From contig NZ_CABPST010000001.1 of the NCBI RefSeq assembly GCF_902459805.1, positions 1 through 64,000 of the forward strand: a stretch of 64,000 nt of DNA, read 5' to 3'. Of the stretch, positions 18,344-28,281 are shown in pieces. Both the position numbers and the translations under genes were made by a program. This DNA is from Pandoraea bronchicola. Its GTDB lineage: Bacteria; Pseudomonadota; Gammaproteobacteria; Burkholderiales; Burkholderiaceae. The first letter of the stretch is position 1, and every line of letters starts with the position of its first letter. A model generated the notes under the pieces. The model did no database searches. It saw only the letters and a program-made list of their open reading frames with translations, and was not told the origin of the DNA.

Positions 18344-18461
18344 CGCCGCTCAATTCTCGGCTCGGGCCGAAGCGACGCCGGGTTGCCCCGGAATTCCGGC
18401 GGGCAATCTCGAAGCATGTCGCTCCGCCCGGGCTTTTTTCGTAAGTTGCGCAGAATTTTAC

Positions 18462-19835
18462 GTGATGTGGCCCAAACTCCGTGATTTTTTTGCGCGTGAA
18501 CTGCTGACCCTGATCGATCCCACGCAGCCGAAGCACCGTCGCAGAAAGGTGCAAATCGTGGCAACGGTTGGTTCGGCCCTGACGTTGGGAATGGTGACCG
18601 CTTTCGGCGTGGCACCCATGGTGCCCGAAGCGGCCCGCAACGGCGCGAGCGTGACTTTGCCGCTTACCTTCCCCGACCTGGCCAAACAGATCCAGCAGCT
18701 CGACGCGCAATCCCAGACCTTTATCCATCAGGTAGCGATGCGTCGCGGCGAAACCCTTGGCGACATGCTCTCGCGGCTGTCGATCCAGGACCCCGTCGCC
18801 GAGCGCTTCATTCGTGAGAACGCCGTCGCCCGCCGTCTGATCGGCGTGCCCGCAGGGCAAGTCGTGCAGGCCGAGACGGACGATGACGGCAAGCTCGTCT
18901 CGCTCACGACGGTCCTGTCGACCGGCAGCGCTACCGCCCAGCAACTGGTGATCGAGCGCAACGACGACGGCCGCCTGCGCGCACGCATGGACCAGCTCGC
19001 CAACGATACCGAATGGGCCATGCGCTCCGGCGCCATTGCGGGCAACTTCTTCACCGCGATGGACGATGCCGGCGTGCCCGACGCCGTGGTCGCACAGATG
19101 GTGAACATCTTCTCCGGCGTCATCAATTTCCAGCGCGACGTGCGCCGCGGCGACCGCTTCCGCATGGTGTACGAAGTCGTCAAGCAGCAGGACCGCACCG
19201 TTCGCACGGGTCGCGTGCTGGCCATCGAGTTCATCAACCAGGGCAAGACACATCAGGCCATCTGGTACGCCGATCCGCAGGGCTCGCCCGAGGGGGCGTA
19301 CTACGGCTTCGACGGCCGCAACCTGAAGCAGGCGTTCCTGCGCACACCGGTCGAGTTTTCGCGAATTTCGTCGGCGTTTGGCGGTCGCGAGCATCCGTTC
19401 CAGCACAAGTGGAAGAAGCACGAAGGCGTGGATCTGGCAGCGCCCGTCGGCACGCGCGTGTTTGCTGCGGGTGACGGCGTCGTCAAGTTCGTCGGCACGC
19501 AGAACGGTTACGGCAATCTGGTGGAGATCGATCACGCTGGCAACTATCAGACGCGTTACGCCCACCTGTCGGGCTTCGGTCAGGGCATGAAGGCCGGCAC
19601 GCGTGTCACGCAAGGCCAGGTCATCGGCTTCGTCGGACAGACCGGCTGGGCAACCGGCCCGCACCTGCACTACGAACTGCGCTACAACGGCGTTCCGCGC
19701 AATCCGTTCTCGACGGATGTGGCGGCCGTCGCACCGCTCGCAGGCGCCCGCCTGAAGGTGTTCGACATGTACGCCGAGAACCTGCTCAAGCGCATCGACC
19801 TGATGCGCACCGTGCAAGTCGCCGAGCGCGATTGA
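18462..19835 (+). CDS. M23-family murein endopeptidase, membrane-anchored
   Basis: About 457 aa, starting at GTG 18462 or the adjacent ATG 18465. Residues about 25-45 (VQIVATVGSALTLGMVTAFGVAP) form one membrane anchor; the rest is periplasmic. The central part (residues about 75-290) resembles the OapA/LysM-like domain of large M23 endopeptidases. The C-terminal lysostaphin-like domain has HKWKKHEGVDLAAPVGTRVFAAGDG and GPHLHYELRYNG, giving the zinc ligands of the HxxxD and HxH motifs. These enzymes cut peptidoglycan cross-links during growth. The downstream anmK gene recycles cell-wall anhydromuropeptide sugars, a consistent pairing. Confidence 0.9.
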   Translation: MMWPKLRDFFARELLTLIDPTQPKHRRRKVQIVATVGSALTLGMVTAFGVAPMVPEAARNGASVTLPLTFPDLAKQIQQLDAQSQTFIHQVAMRRGETLGDMLSRLSIQDPVAERFIRENAVARRLIGVPAGQVVQAETDDDGKLVSLTTVLSTGSATAQQLVIERNDDGRLRARMDQLANDTEWAMRSGAIAGNFFTAMDDAGVPDAVVAQMVNIFSGVINFQRDVRRGDRFRMVYEVVKQQDRTVRTGRVLAIEFINQGKTHQAIWYADPQGSPEGAYYGFDGRNLKQAFLRTPVEFSRISSAFGGREHPFQHKWKKHEGVDLAAPVGTRVFAAGDGVVKFVGTQNGYGNLVEIDHAGNYQTRYAHLSGFGQGMKAGTRVTQGQVIGFVGQTGWATGPHLHYELRYNGVPRNPFSTDVAAVAPLAGARLKVFDMYAENLLKRIDLMRTVQVAERD

Positions 19836-19936
19836 GGTATGCTGGGAAGCGCGCTGCGCGGGGCAACATGTGATCCACATGGCTGCCCTGCCGGCGCGGA
19901 TTTGATTTCTTCGGCTCTCGCGCTCGCGCCCCGCAC

Positions 19937-21121
19937 ATGACCGACATCGCTCGCCACCCCGCCTCCCCGGATTCCCCGGATTCCCCGAACTCCCCGAACT
20001 CCCCGAACTCCCCCGCCCATTTCATCGGCCTGATGTCCGGCACGAGCCTCGACGGCGTCGACGGCGTGCTCGTCGCGTCAGTAGACGGCCGGGTGCTCGC
20101 AGAGGCCTATCTCCCGTTCCCGGGCGATTTGCGCGAGACGTTGATGGTGCTGCAAGCCCCTTCGGAAAACGAATTGCATCGTGAGGCGCTGGCGGCAAAC
20201 GCGTTGGTGCGCGTCTATGCCGAGTGCGTGCGTGAGTTGCTGAGTACCGCAGGGCTTCCCGCATCGGCCGTCGCGGCCATTGGCGCACACGGGCAGACGA
20301 TCCGCCATCGCCCGGGTGAATTCGACGGCATTGGCTATACGCGCCAGCTCAATGCCCCCGCGCTGCTCGCCGAATTGACCGGCATCGATGTGGTCGCAGA
20401 TATTCGCAGCCGAGACATCGCGGCCGGCGGACAGGGCGCGCCACTTGTGCCGGCCTACCATCAGGCAATGTTCTCTGAGGCGGGGCAAACGCGCGTCGTT
20501 TGTAATCTCGGCGGCATCAGCAACGTGACCATTCTGCCTTCGGCGGCGTCCGGCCAGCCGGTTTCCGGCTTCGATTGCGGGCCGGGTAACGCGCTGCTCG
20601 ACGGCTGGGCCGCGCGCCATCTTGGCAAGTCCTACGACGATGGCGGTGCCTGGGGCGCCAGCGGACGCGTCAACGACGCGCTGCTCGCCGCCCTGCTGAG
20701 CGAACCCTACTTCCGCCAGACGCCTCCGAAGAGCACCGGGCGCGACCTGTTCCACGCCGAATGGCTCGGCGCGCATTTGGCAGCGTTCCCGGGCGTGCCG
20801 CCGGTGGATATTCAGGCCACGCTCGTCGCACTGACGGCACAGTGCGTTGCCGACGACGTATTACGTTATGCCCCCGATTGCCGGGGTTTTTACGCCTGCG
20901 GCGGCGGCACGCGCAACCATGCCCTCATGCAAGCCATCGCCACACGTCTGCCCGGTGTGACCGTCGCGACGACCGAAGTCCTCGGTGTGCCGCCGCATCA
21001 GGTCGAGGCTCGCGCCTTCGCCTGGCTCGCTCAACGATGCCTGGCACGGCAACCGGGGAATCTGCCGTCTGTCACCGGCGCGAAGCATCCCCGCATTCTG
21101 GGCGCGATCTACCCGCATTGA
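19937..21121 (+). CDS. anmK: Anhydro-N-acetylmuramic acid kinase
   Basis: The frame gives 394 aa from the ATG at 19937. The true domain begins at about residue 28 with [18 protein letters not shown], then [61 protein letters not shown] and [11 protein letters not shown], all AnmK signatures. It cleaves and phosphorylates 1,6-anhydro-MurNAc to MurNAc-6-phosphate in cell-wall recycling. The first 27 residues are a low-complexity [14 protein letters not shown] tail encoded by a 9-bp tandem repeat. No Shine-Dalgarno sequence precedes 19937, so an alternative start inside or after the repeat is possible. Confidence 0.94.
   Translation: MTDIARHPASPDSPDSPNSPNSPNSPAHFIGLMSGTSLDGVDGVLVASVDGRVLAEAYLPFPGDLRETLMVLQAPSENELHREALAANALVRVYAECVRELLSTAGLPASAVAAIGAHGQTIRHRPGEFDGIGYTRQLNAPALLAELTGIDVVADIRSRDIAAGGQGAPLVPAYHQAMFSEAGQTRVVCNLGGISNVTILPSAASGQPVSGFDCGPGNALLDGWAARHLGKSYDDGGAWGASGRVNDALLAALLSEPYFRQTPPKSTGRDLFHAEWLGAHLAAFPGVPPVDIQATLVALTAQCVADDVLRYAPDCRGFYACGGGTRNHALMQAIATRLPGVTVATTEVLGVPPHQVEARAFAWLAQRCLARQPGNLPSVTGAKHPRILGAIYPH
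19964..20008 (+). repeat. Five 9-bp tandem repeats in the anmK 5' end
   Basis: Two TCCCCGGAT units and three TCCCCGAAC units stand head to tail, coding for Ser-Pro-Asp/Asn triplets. The 9-bp period keeps the frame, so copy-number change would alter only tail length. Confidence 0.85.
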
Positions 21122-21165
21122 GCGAAGCGCCAACCCTGCGGGAACCGCGCGAACGGCAGGTTAAC

Positions 21166-21194
21166 GAGAAAAGGGCCCTTGCGGGCCCTTTCTC
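21166..21194. terminator. Terminator between convergent anmK and erpA
   Basis: GAGAAAAGGGCCC and GGGCCCTTTCTC form a strong stem with a short loop, A-rich on the left and T-rich on the right, fitting a terminator for the converging genes. Confidence 0.8.
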
Positions 21195-21225
21195 ATACTG
21201 CGGACAGTAACGGCTTTCGTGTCGC

Positions 21226-21591
21226 TCAGACCGAGAACGAAGAACCGCAGCCACACGTGGTGGTTGCGTTCGGGTTCTTGATCACGAACTGCGCGCCATT
21301 GATGTCTTCCTTGTAGTCAATCTCGGCGCCGACGAGGTATTGATAGCTCATCGAGTCGATCAGCAGCGACACGCCGTTCTTGTCGAGCACGGTATCGTCT
21401 TCGTTGACATCTTCATCGAAGGTGAAACCATACTGAAAGCCGGAGCAACCGCCACCCTGCACGAAAACGCGCAGTTTCAGCTCGGCGTTGCCTTCTTCGT
21501 CGATCAGTTGCTTGACCTTGTCCGCAGCGCTGTCAGTAAAGACCAGGAATGCGGGCATTTCCGTGACGGCAGCCTCAAGCGGTGCGTTCAT
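21226..21591 (-). CDS. erpA: Iron-sulfur cluster insertion protein ErpA
   Basis: A 121-aa A-type carrier. The three cluster-ligand cysteines are visible: C49 in [14 protein letters not shown], and C113 and C115 in [12 protein letters not shown]. The N-terminal extension before [13 protein letters not shown] is short. ErpA delivers [4Fe-4S] and [2Fe-2S] clusters to apo-enzymes, including those of isoprenoid synthesis and respiration. It is monocistronic and 97 bases from argC, as is common in Burkholderiales. Confidence 0.96.
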   Translation of the reverse strand: MNAPLEAAVTEMPAFLVFTDSAADKVKQLIDEEGNAELKLRVFVQGGGCSGFQYGFTFDEDVNEDDTVLDKNGVSLLIDSMSYQYLVGAEIDYKEDINGAQFVIKNPNATTTCGCGSSFSV

Positions 21592-21688
21592 CGCAAATCT
21601 CCATAAATCGGTTCGGTATCATTCTAGTCCCTATTCCAAAATCGTGCCGATGGTCGGAAAATCAAGGGCTTAGGGACGATAAATACCG

Positions 21689-22732
21689 TTACGGCAGTAC
21701 GGGAATATGGGTCAGCCCCATATTCTCCGGCAAGCCGAACATCAGGTTCATACACTGCACGCCCTGACCGGACGCGCCCTTGACCAGATTGTCCTCGACC
21801 ACGAGGATCACCAGCGTGTCTTCGTTGCCCGGGCGATGCACCGCCATGCGGACATAGTTCGATGCACGCACCCAACGCGTTTCCGGCATCGAGCCCGCCG
21901 GCAGCACGTCCACGAACGGCTCGCCCGCGTAATACGTCTCGAACAGCGCCTGGAAGTCGGTATCGCGCGCTTCAGGCAGAATCGTCGCGTACAGCGTCGA
22001 GTGAATGCCACGGATCGTCGGCAGCAGGTGCGGCACGAACGTCAGGCCCACATCGTAGCCCGCAATCGCCTCGAGACCCTGCTTGATTTCCGGGTGATGG
22101 CGATGGCCCTTCACTCCGTAAGCCTTGAAGTTGTCGGCCGTCTCCGCGAGGATCAGCGACGTCTCGCCCTTGCGGCCTGCACCGCTTGCGCCCGACTTGG
22201 CGTCTGCGATCAGGTGCTTCGGATCGACCAGCTTGCGGCCACCGGCAAACAGCGGCGCGTAGCCCAGTTGCACGGACGTCGGATAGCAACCCGGCAGGCC
22301 GATCACCCGGGCGCTCTTGATCTGTTCGCGATTGATCTCGGGCAGGCCGTACACGGCCTCCTCGAGAATGTCCGGGCAAGCATGCGGCATGCCGTACCAC
22401 TTCTCGAACGTGGCGATGTCCTTCAGGCGGAAGTCCGCCGCCAGATCGATCACGCGCACGCCAGCAGCGAGCAACTCGCGCGCCTGCGCCATGGCAACGC
22501 CGTGCGGCGTGGCAAAGAACACCACGTCGCAATCGGTCAGACGGGCATCATCGGGCGTGCAAAACGCCAGGTCGACACGGCCTCGCAGGTTCGGATACAT
22601 ATCGGCGACCGGCGTGCCCGCTTCCTTTCGCGAGGTAATCGCCGTCAACTTCACCTCCGGATGCTGCGCCAGCAAACGGAGCAGCTCCACACCGGTATAG
22701 CCGGTGCCGCCTACGATACCCACCTTGACCAT
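21689..22732 (-). CDS. argC: N-acetyl-gamma-glutamyl-phosphate reductase
   Basis: The 347-aa protein begins [21 protein letters not shown] with the nucleotide-binding GxTGYxG motif; the catalytic cysteine is C149 in [16 protein letters not shown]. The C-terminal half shows [14 protein letters not shown] and [15 protein letters not shown]. It reduces N-acetylglutamyl phosphate to the semialdehyde with NADPH, the third step of arginine synthesis. It is downstream of rplM-rpsI on the same strand but separated by a terminator. Confidence 0.96.
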   Translation of the reverse strand: MVKVGIVGGTGYTGVELLRLLAQHPEVKLTAITSRKEAGTPVADMYPNLRGRVDLAFCTPDDARLTDCDVVFFATPHGVAMAQARELLAAGVRVIDLAADFRLKDIATFEKWYGMPHACPDILEEAVYGLPEINREQIKSARVIGLPGCYPTSVQLGYAPLFAGGRKLVDPKHLIADAKSGASGAGRKGETSLILAETADNFKAYGVKGHRHHPEIKQGLEAIAGYDVGLTFVPHLLPTIRGIHSTLYATILPEARDTDFQALFETYYAGEPFVDVLPAGSMPETRWVRASNYVRMAVHRPGNEDTLVILVVEDNLVKGASGQGVQCMNLMFGLPENMGLTHIPVLP

Positions 22733-22835
22733 GTCCTACCCCTTTCAATCGGAATCGCGATTCTATCAAGCTTCCACGACACGCGTGAGACGGTAACGCA
22801 CCGGACGTCTCTGCCCGCCATGCGTGCAAAACGCG

Positions 22836-22873
22836 ACGAAAAAAGAAAAAAGGCCGCGCGAGGCGGCCTTTCT
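22836..22873 (-). terminator. Intrinsic terminator of rplM-rpsI
   Basis: AAGGCCGC at 22850-22857 pairs with GCGGCCTT at 22863-22870 around a 5-nt loop. In minus-strand direction it is followed by a U-rich tract (complement of 22836-22849), 45 bases after the rpsI stop. Confidence 0.88.
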
Positions 22874-22914
22874 CTGCATCCACCAGAGGCAGATGCCAAC
22901 AAGCACTCGGGCGA

Positions 22915-23310
22915 TTAACGCTTCGAGAATTGCTTGCGACGGCGGGCCTTGTGCAGACCCACCTTCTTACGTTCGACTTCACGGGCATCGCGCGTCACGA
23001 AGCCTGCGGTCGACAGCGTCGGCTTGAGCGTCGCATCGTAGTCGATCAGTGCGCGGGTGATACCGTGACGAACCGCACCGGCCTGACCCGTTTCACCGCC
23101 GCCCGAAACGTTGACCTTGATGTCGAACGTTTCAGCGTGGTTGGTCAGCTCGAGCGGCTGACGAACGATCATCAGCGACGTTTCACGAGCGAAGTACTCT
23201 TTGATCGGCTTGCCATTGACGACGATGTCGCCCTTGCCAGCCTTGATGAACACACGAGCAACAGCGCTCTTGCGACGGCCGGTGCCGTAATTCCAATCGT
23301 TTTTGAACAT
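22915..23310 (-). CDS. rpsI: 30S ribosomal protein S9
   Basis: A 131-aa protein with the S9 hallmarks [28 protein letters not shown]-type [42 protein letters not shown]. The basic C-terminal tail ending SKR reaches the decoding P-site tRNA. It starts 9 bases after rplM; the two are a conserved operon. Confidence 0.98.
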   Translation of the reverse strand: MFKNDWNYGTGRRKSAVARVFIKAGKGDIVVNGKPIKEYFARETSLMIVRQPLELTNHAETFDIKVNVSGGGETGQAGAVRHGITRALIDYDATLKPTLSTAGFVTRDAREVERKKVGLHKARRRKQFSKR

Positions 23311-23319
23311 GGCTGGCCC

Positions 23320-23748
23320 TTAGATCTCGAGCGACTTCGGTTGCTGCGCTTCGTGCGGATGATTACCGTCGGCGTACACCTTCAGCTTCTTGATCATCGC
23401 GTAGCCCAGCGGACCCTTCGGCAGCATGCCCTTCACGGCTTTCTCGAGCGCACGGCCCGGGAAACGCTCTTGCATCTTGCCAAACGTGGTTTCGTAGATA
23501 CCGCCCGGGTAACCCGTGTGACGGTAGTACTTCTTGTCGGTTTGCTTTGCGCCCGTAACTTTCAGCTTGGCAGCATTGACGATGATGATGTAATCACCCG
23601 TGTCAACGTGCGGCGTGAATTCCGGTTTGTGTTTGCCGCGCAGACGGCGTGCCACTTCGCTGGCGACACGGCCGAGGACTTTGTCCGTCGCGTCAATCAC
23701 AAACCATTCGCGCGTCACCTCTGCCGGCTTAGCGGAAAACGTCTTCAT
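23320..23748 (-). CDS. rplM: 50S ribosomal protein L13
   Basis: A 142-aa protein, normal length, with [68 protein letters not shown] and [22 protein letters not shown]13 binds 23S rRNA early in 50S assembly. It leads the rplM-rpsI operon. A clear TATAAT element lies about 153-158 bases upstream, leaving a leader of about 145 nt that could carry L13-mediated feedback control, by analogy with other bacteria. Confidence 0.98.
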   Translation of the reverse strand: MKTFSAKPAEVTREWFVIDATDKVLGRVASEVARRLRGKHKPEFTPHVDTGDYIIIVNAAKLKVTGAKQTDKKYYRHTGYPGGIYETTFGKMQERFPGRALEKAVKGMLPKGPLGYAMIKKLKVYADGNHPHEAQQPKSLEI

Positions 23749-23900
23749 GATCGATCCAAATAAAATGCATTTGCCCCATTAACACCAACTTCCTGCTTGT
23801 CTGCCGGCCGCGTCCTTACGAGTTGCGTCGCATGGCGCAGTCCTGTGCTTGCAGGCTCTCCCTGATGCTTTTTCCGTGGGCATTTCCGGAAAAGCCGTTG

Positions 23901-23930
23901 ATTATACAGAAAAAACCACCCACCGGTAAA
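23901..23930 (-). promoter_or_regulatory. Sigma70-type promoter of rplM-rpsI
   Basis: On the minus strand TTTACC (23930-23925), an 18-bp spacer and TATAAT (23906-23901) form a good promoter. The predicted transcript starts near 23894, about 145 nt before the rplM ATG. Confidence 0.65.
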
Positions 23931-23962
23931 CCGCCGCCGGTAAACGGCGATTTCCGGCCGAA

Positions 23963-23995
23963 CAAAAAAAAACCCGAACCTCATGGGTCCGGGTT
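23963..23995 (-). terminator. Intrinsic terminator of the predicted small RNA
   Basis: Minus-strand AACCCGGACC and GGTTCGGGTT form a 10-bp stem with one G-U pair and a 5-nt loop, followed by nine T residues (complement of 23964-23972). Confidence 0.85.
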
Positions 23996-24059
23996 AAATC
24001 CACCAAAGGAGGAGGGTGGAGGAGACACTTGCAGGATTGCTGTGAAGCACAACAACCAA
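23963..24059 (-). ncRNA. Predicted anti-Shine-Dalgarno small RNA
   Basis: This is a self-contained minus-strand transcription unit of about 97 nt with no convincing reading frame. A promoter (TTGCGC, 17-bp spacer, TAGACT at 24094-24066) points to a start near 24059. In the middle a 6-bp stem (UCCACC/GGUGGA, plus-strand 23999-24004 and 24015-24020) holds the 10-nt loop CUCCUCCUUU, which complements the AAGGAGG ribosome-binding sequence. A second CUCCUCC copy precedes the stem. The 3' end is a 10-bp stem (23971-23980 with 23986-23995) followed by nine U residues. The design matches known bacterial small RNAs that block translation initiation. I did not identify it with a named RNA. Confidence 0.72.
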
Positions 24060-24065
24060 TGACTG

Positions 24066-24094
24066 CAGTCTAGCAAATCAGTTGGTGCGGCGCA
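24066..24094 (-). promoter_or_regulatory. Promoter of the predicted small RNA
   Basis: Minus-strand TTGCGC, then exactly 17 bases, then TAGACT, a good sigma70-type arrangement. The predicted start is about 7 bases after the -10 box. The sequence just upstream (24095-24200) is strongly A+T-rich, as in UP-element regions. Confidence 0.65.
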
Positions 24095-24361
24095 AGAAAA
24101 TTTATAGTGCGAAATACAACACCACAATATGAAATGCACAGAAGATAGGCAATACCCAAATACATCAATAAAAATCAATCACTTATGCTGATATTCATAG
24201 GCATGTGACTCGGACAACTAGAGCCCAACGCCTAAATTTAGGGTTTATCCCGCTGAAAACCCGATCAAAAAAGCGCCAATATTGCGTCGCAGCAACCGAA
24301 GCCGACTTGGGTGGCTTCCAGGGTTTGCGGGCGGCATCGTACGCAGGTTTGCGGAAGCCGC

Positions 24362-24367
24362 TACAAT
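24362..24367 (+). promoter_or_regulatory. Possible -10 element for the OsmC-like gene
   Basis: TACAAT in the context CCGCTACAATTTTTG lies 34 bases before the ATG, similar to the elements seen before mtnN and ruvB. No clear -35 box. Confidence 0.4.
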
Positions 24368-24400
24368 TTTTGCTTGAACGGGATATCGGGGTTTCGAAAT

Positions 24401-24823
24401 ATGGATTGCAAGGTGAGTTGGATGGGCCAGGACGGCATGGCCTTCGTCGCACAGACGGGCAGCGGCCACATCGTCGCGATGGATGGTGCGCCGGAAGGCG
24501 GCGGCCATAATCAGGCACCGCGTCCGATGGAAATGCTGCTGGTCGGCACTGGCGGCTGCACCGCCTACGACGTGGTGCTCATTCTCAAGAAGAGCCGTGC
24601 CGAAGTGAAGGGCTGCAGCGTCACGCTCAAGGCTGAGCGCGCGAGCGAAGACCCGAAGGTCTTCACTAAGATTCACTTCCACTTCACCGTCACGGGCCGC
24701 AACCTCAACCCCGCCACCGTGGAGCGTGCCGTGACGCTCTCCCACGACAAGTACTGCTCCGCGTCGATCATGCTCGCCAAGACGGCAGAACTCACGCATA
24801 GCGTCGAGATCGTCGAAGGCTAA
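24401..24823 (+). CDS. OsmC/YhfA-like family protein
   Basis: The ATG at 24401 gives 140 aa beginning MDCKVSWMGQDGMAFVAQTG. The OsmC/Ohr fold signature is visible: RPMEMLLVGTGGCTAYDVVLILKKSR with the first redox cysteine, and LSHDKYCSASIMLAKTAEL with the second. The short form without an N-terminal extension resembles YhfA rather than OsmC itself. OsmC-fold proteins reduce organic hydroperoxides using the cysteine pair, but YhfA-type members are poorly characterised. It stands alone between the small RNA and rnpB, with its own terminator. Confidence 0.88.
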   Translation: MDCKVSWMGQDGMAFVAQTGSGHIVAMDGAPEGGGHNQAPRPMEMLLVGTGGCTAYDVVLILKKSRAEVKGCSVTLKAERASEDPKVFTKIHFHFTVTGRNLNPATVERAVTLSHDKYCSASIMLAKTAELTHSVEIVEG

Positions 24824-24853
24824 GGTTCGCACCGCTTTGGGCTGAAGAAGCAC

Positions 24854-24886
24854 AAAAGGCTCCCACCGGGAGCCTTTTGCGTTTTG
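24854..24886. terminator. Terminator between the OsmC-like gene and rnpB
   Basis: AAAAGGCTCCC and GGGAGCCTTTT form a perfect 11-bp stem with a 3-nt loop, followed by GCGTTTT. It is bidirectional in form and lies just past the rnpB 3' end, so it probably serves both convergent genes. Confidence 0.88.
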
Positions 24887-24893
24887 TTGGGAT

Positions 24894-25303
<410 letters not shown>

Positions 25304-25310
25304 GGGCCGA

Positions 25311-25316
25311 AGTGTA
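25311..25316 (-). promoter_or_regulatory. -10 element for rnpB
   Basis: Minus-strand TACACT lies 7 bases before the 5' end deduced from helix P1. The -35 region is weak. Confidence 0.45.
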
Positions 25317-25392
25317 TCACGCGCCGGGGTCGCTGCCCGCAGGACAGCATGTCCGAACCGCGTCCCGGCGCTGCCGTCAGCCCCTCAGCCCC

Positions 25393-26223
25393 TCAGCCCT
25401 TTTGCCGCCGCCCGGGCCGAAATACCGACAGGTCCAGATAGTACGAAGGTTCGTCGTTGGCCTGCCACCAGCCGGGAACGCCCAGCACCGGCAAGGGCGC
25501 GAAGTCTCGCGTGGTCCACGGGGCGTCGATGAGCACCGGCGCGATCTGGCGGTCGAGCCAGGCGCGACGCTCAGGTGGCGTCCAGCCGAAATACGCGCGG
25601 GGAACGTCCACGATCCAGGCGTGTGCCGTCACCGATTTGTAGGGTGCGACAAGCTTTTCCAGCAAAGCGTGGCCGAAGGGCTGCACTTCGCAGGCGCGTC
25701 CCCAGTCGGCACGACGCGTCACGAAGAGCGTACGCCAGTCGAACGTTCGCAGGGCCTCGCCGAGGGCGGCGTCGCTGCAAGCGAAGAGGATGGCATTCTC
25801 ATCGAACACGGTCGCCGCGTCGCGTGCGGCGCCCCGTGTCGCCTGCACGCCTTCGGCCGCGATGGCCGCCGCCTGACGCGCGTTGAGCGCCGCCTTGCCG
25901 CGCGGATAGGTCAACCAGATCAGCGCGTTGAAGAAGTCATGCAAGTTCTGGCGCGTGGGCACGCCGCCCGTGGACGCGATGAACGCCTCGTAAGCCGTGG
26001 CGGCGGGAAGCGCCTCCTGCGCGACGAATCGAAGCGCCCTTCCCTGCCCGCTCACCAGACCGGCTGCGGCGGCTTGCGCTGACAGCGCCTCGCGCCAGTC
26101 GCCGCCGGCCAACGCGGCCTGCCCTCGTTCCGATACGGCGTCGAACCACGGTGCCCGCCAATCGATCTCCGGCAGGCCGGAAGGCGTGGACACTGAAGGC
26201 GCCAGGGCGCCGTCCACACTCAC
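25393..26223 (-). CDS. DUF3025 domain-containing protein
   Basis: I chose the GTG at 26223, which overlaps the pyrC stop (GTGA) and follows AAGGGG, giving 276 aa. The conserved DUF3025 core is visible: [100 protein letters not shown] and [25 protein letters not shown]. The function of this family is unknown to me. Stop-start overlap with pyrC implies translational coupling. No membrane segment or signal peptide is seen. Confidence 0.85.
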   Translation of the reverse strand: MSVDGALAPSVSTPSGLPEIDWRAPWFDAVSERGQAALAGGDWREALSAQAAAAGLVSGQGRALRFVAQEALPAATAYEAFIASTGGVPTRQNLHDFFNALIWLTYPRGKAALNARQAAAIAAEGVQATRGAARDAATVFDENAILFACSDAALGEALRTFDWRTLFVTRRADWGRACEVQPFGHALLEKLVAPYKSVTAHAWIVDVPRAYFGWTPPERRAWLDRQIAPVLIDAPWTTRDFAPLPVLGVPGWWQANDEPSYYLDLSVFRPGRRQKG

Positions 26224-27257
26224 CCCTTGAGTTTCCAGCCGATGATTTCGCCCGCACGCAGCGGCACGACGGTCTCGTCGCCCATCGGCAATTCGGCCGG
26301 CAATTCCCAGTCTTCGCGCACCAGCGTGATCTTGTCGGCGTTGCGCGGCAGTTCGTAGAAATCCGGGCCGTAGAAGCTCGCGAACGCCTCGAACTTGTCG
26401 AGCGCACCGGCTTTGTCGAACGCCTCGGCGTACAACTCCACCGCGTGCAATGCCGTGTAGCAGCCCGCGCAGCCGCACGCGGCTTCCTTCACGCCACGCG
26501 CGTGCGGTGCGCTGTCGGTGCCCAGGAAGAAGCGTGCGCTGCCCGAGGTTGCCGCCTTCACGAGCGCCTCGCGATGCGTCTCGCGCTTGAGCACCGGCAG
26601 GCAGTAGTAATGCGGACGAATCCCGCCCGTGAAGATGGCGTTACGGTTGTACAGCAGGTGATGTGCGGTGATCGTCGCGGCAATGGGGCCTTCTGCCTGG
26701 GCGACGTATTCGGCGGCATCCTTCGTCGTAATGTGCTCGAACACGACCTTGAGGCCGGGGAAATCGCGGCGCAGCGGCGACATCACCTTGTCGATGAAGA
26801 CCTTCTCACGGTCGAAGATGTCGATGTCGGAACTCGTCACTTCACCGTGTACTAGCAGCGGCAGCCCGACGTCCTGCATCGCCTCGAGCGCGCCGCGGCA
26901 CTTGGCCAGATCGGTCACGCCGGCATCCGAATTCGTCGTTGCCCCGGCCGGATACAGCTTCACGCCGTGCACGAAGCCCGACGCTTTCGCGCGACGGATC
27001 TCGTCGGCGGGCGTGTTGTCGGTCAGGTACAGGGTCATCAGCGGCTCGAACGTGTTGCCGGCCGGGCGCGCCGCGAGAATGCGCTCGCGATACGCCGCTG
27101 CATGCTCGGTCGTGGTGACTGGCGGCTTGAGGTTCGGCATGATGATCGCGCGGCCGAACTGGCGGGCGGTGTCGGGCAACACGCTCTTGAGCACGGCGCC
27201 ATCGCGCACATGCAAGTGCCAGTCATCGGGACGGGTGATAGTCAGTTCGGTGGTCAT
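26220..27257 (-). CDS. pyrC: Dihydroorotase
   Basis: The ATG at 27257 gives 345 aa, the usual class II length. [24 protein letters not shown] contains the first zinc-binding histidines (HLH), [19 protein letters not shown] the lysine that is carboxylated to bridge the metals, LLVHGEV and [14 protein letters not shown] further metal ligands, and [15 protein letters not shown] the catalytic aspartate. It cyclises carbamoyl-aspartate to dihydroorotate in pyrimidine synthesis. The open frame extends upstream, but the family starts here. It is followed directly by the overlapping DUF3025 gene. Confidence 0.95.
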   Translation of the reverse strand: MTTELTITRPDDWHLHVRDGAVLKSVLPDTARQFGRAIIMPNLKPPVTTTEHAAAYRERILAARPAGNTFEPLMTLYLTDNTPADEIRRAKASGFVHGVKLYPAGATTNSDAGVTDLAKCRGALEAMQDVGLPLLVHGEVTSSDIDIFDREKVFIDKVMSPLRRDFPGLKVVFEHITTKDAAEYVAQAEGPIAATITAHHLLYNRNAIFTGGIRPHYYCLPVLKRETHREALVKAATSGSARFFLGTDSAPHARGVKEAACGCAGCYTALHAVELYAEAFDKAGALDKFEAFASFYGPDFYELPRNADKITLVREDWELPAELPMGDETVVPLRAGEIIGWKLKG

Positions 27258-27450
27258 GGGCGTTTTCCGGGGGCTGGAGAGACGGCTGACCCATGAAACC
27301 GCGGCGGCGTGGTGACGCGTCAGCGCGACGGACTTCTTGGGCGGGAATGTACGTGCACAGAGGCCGGTGCTATGCTTGTGCAACCCCATATTGTAACGGC
27401 AGCGGCGCTCAGACACGACGTGCGCAGCCAATCTTCGATTTGCCCGTCCC

Positions 27451-28281
27451 ATGTGCCAACTGCTCGCAATGAATTGCGCGGAACCGACCGATATCACGTT
27501 CTCATTTACCGGTTTCGCGGCGCGCGGAGGGGGGACGGATCACCATGCGGACGGCTGGGGCATTGCGTTTTTCGAGGACAAAGCCTGCCGTCTTTTCATC
27601 GATCACCAGGCAGCGGCGAACTCGCCCATCGCCGAACTGGTGAAGAAGTACCCGATCAAGTCCAAAAACGTCATCGCGCATATCCGCAAAGCGACGCAAG
27701 GCATCGTTGAGCTGGAGAACTGCCATCCGTTCCAGCGCGAGCTGTGGGGACGCCACTGGATCTTCGCGCACAACGGCGATCTGCACGACTACGACCCGTT
27801 CCTCTCGGGCGTCTACCAGCCGGTGGGGACGACCGACAGCGAGCGCGCCTTCTGCGACATCATGCAGGGCCTGCGCAAGCGCTTCCCAGGCTCGCAGCCG
27901 CCGCTGGACGAGTTGTTCCACGCCGTTGAGGACATTACGCGCACGATCACGCGCCACGGCGTATTCAACTTCGTTCTCTCGAACGGCCAGGCACTCATTG
28001 CCCACTGTTCGACGCGCTTGCACTTCATTGCCCGGCAGTGGCCATTCGCGAAGGCGCATCTGATCGACGCCGACTGGGAAATCGATTTCGCCAAGTTCAC
28101 CACCCCGGCCGATCGCGTCGCGGTGATCGCGACCGCGCCGCTCACGGACAACGAAGTCTGGACAACCTTCGAGCCAGGCGAATTGATCCTGTTCGAGAAG
28201 GGCGCGCCGTCGCTGCGCGCGGTGGTACCGATCCCGGAAGCCGTGCGCCTGCGCAACGCGCAGAACACCGCCTGCCAGTAG
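27451..28281 (+). CDS. Class II glutamine amidotransferase (YafJ type)
   Basis: A 276-aa protein beginning [27 protein letters not shown]; after removal of Met1 the N-terminal Cys2 is the nucleophile of the Ntn-hydrolase fold. Further motifs are [52 protein letters not shown] and [14 protein letters not shown]. YafJ-like proteins resemble the glutaminase domain of larger amidotransferases but lack a synthase domain, and their acceptor is unknown. It is monocistronic, divergent from pyrC. Confidence 0.9.
   Translation: MCQLLAMNCAEPTDITFSFTGFAARGGGTDHHADGWGIAFFEDKACRLFIDHQAAANSPIAELVKKYPIKSKNVIAHIRKATQGIVELENCHPFQRELWGRHWIFAHNGDLHDYDPFLSGVYQPVGTTDSERAFCDIMQGLRKRFPGSQPPLDELFHAVEDITRTITRHGVFNFVLSNGQALIAHCSTRLHFIARQWPFAKAHLIDADWEIDFAKFTTPADRVAVIATAPLTDNEVWTTFEPGELILFEKGAPSLRAVVPIPEAVRLRNAQNTACQ

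Noticed and set aside
18355-18442. Possible attenuator in the leader of the M23 peptidase gene
   Set aside because: A T-run follows CCCGGG, but the pairing partners I could find are short or far apart, so I note it only within the promoter entry.
23981-24178. A 65-codon frame on the minus strand overlapping the small RNA
   Set aside because: It starts upstream of the predicted promoter, has no ribosome-binding site, odd Cys/Phe-rich composition, and runs into the terminator. A non-coding RNA explains the region better.
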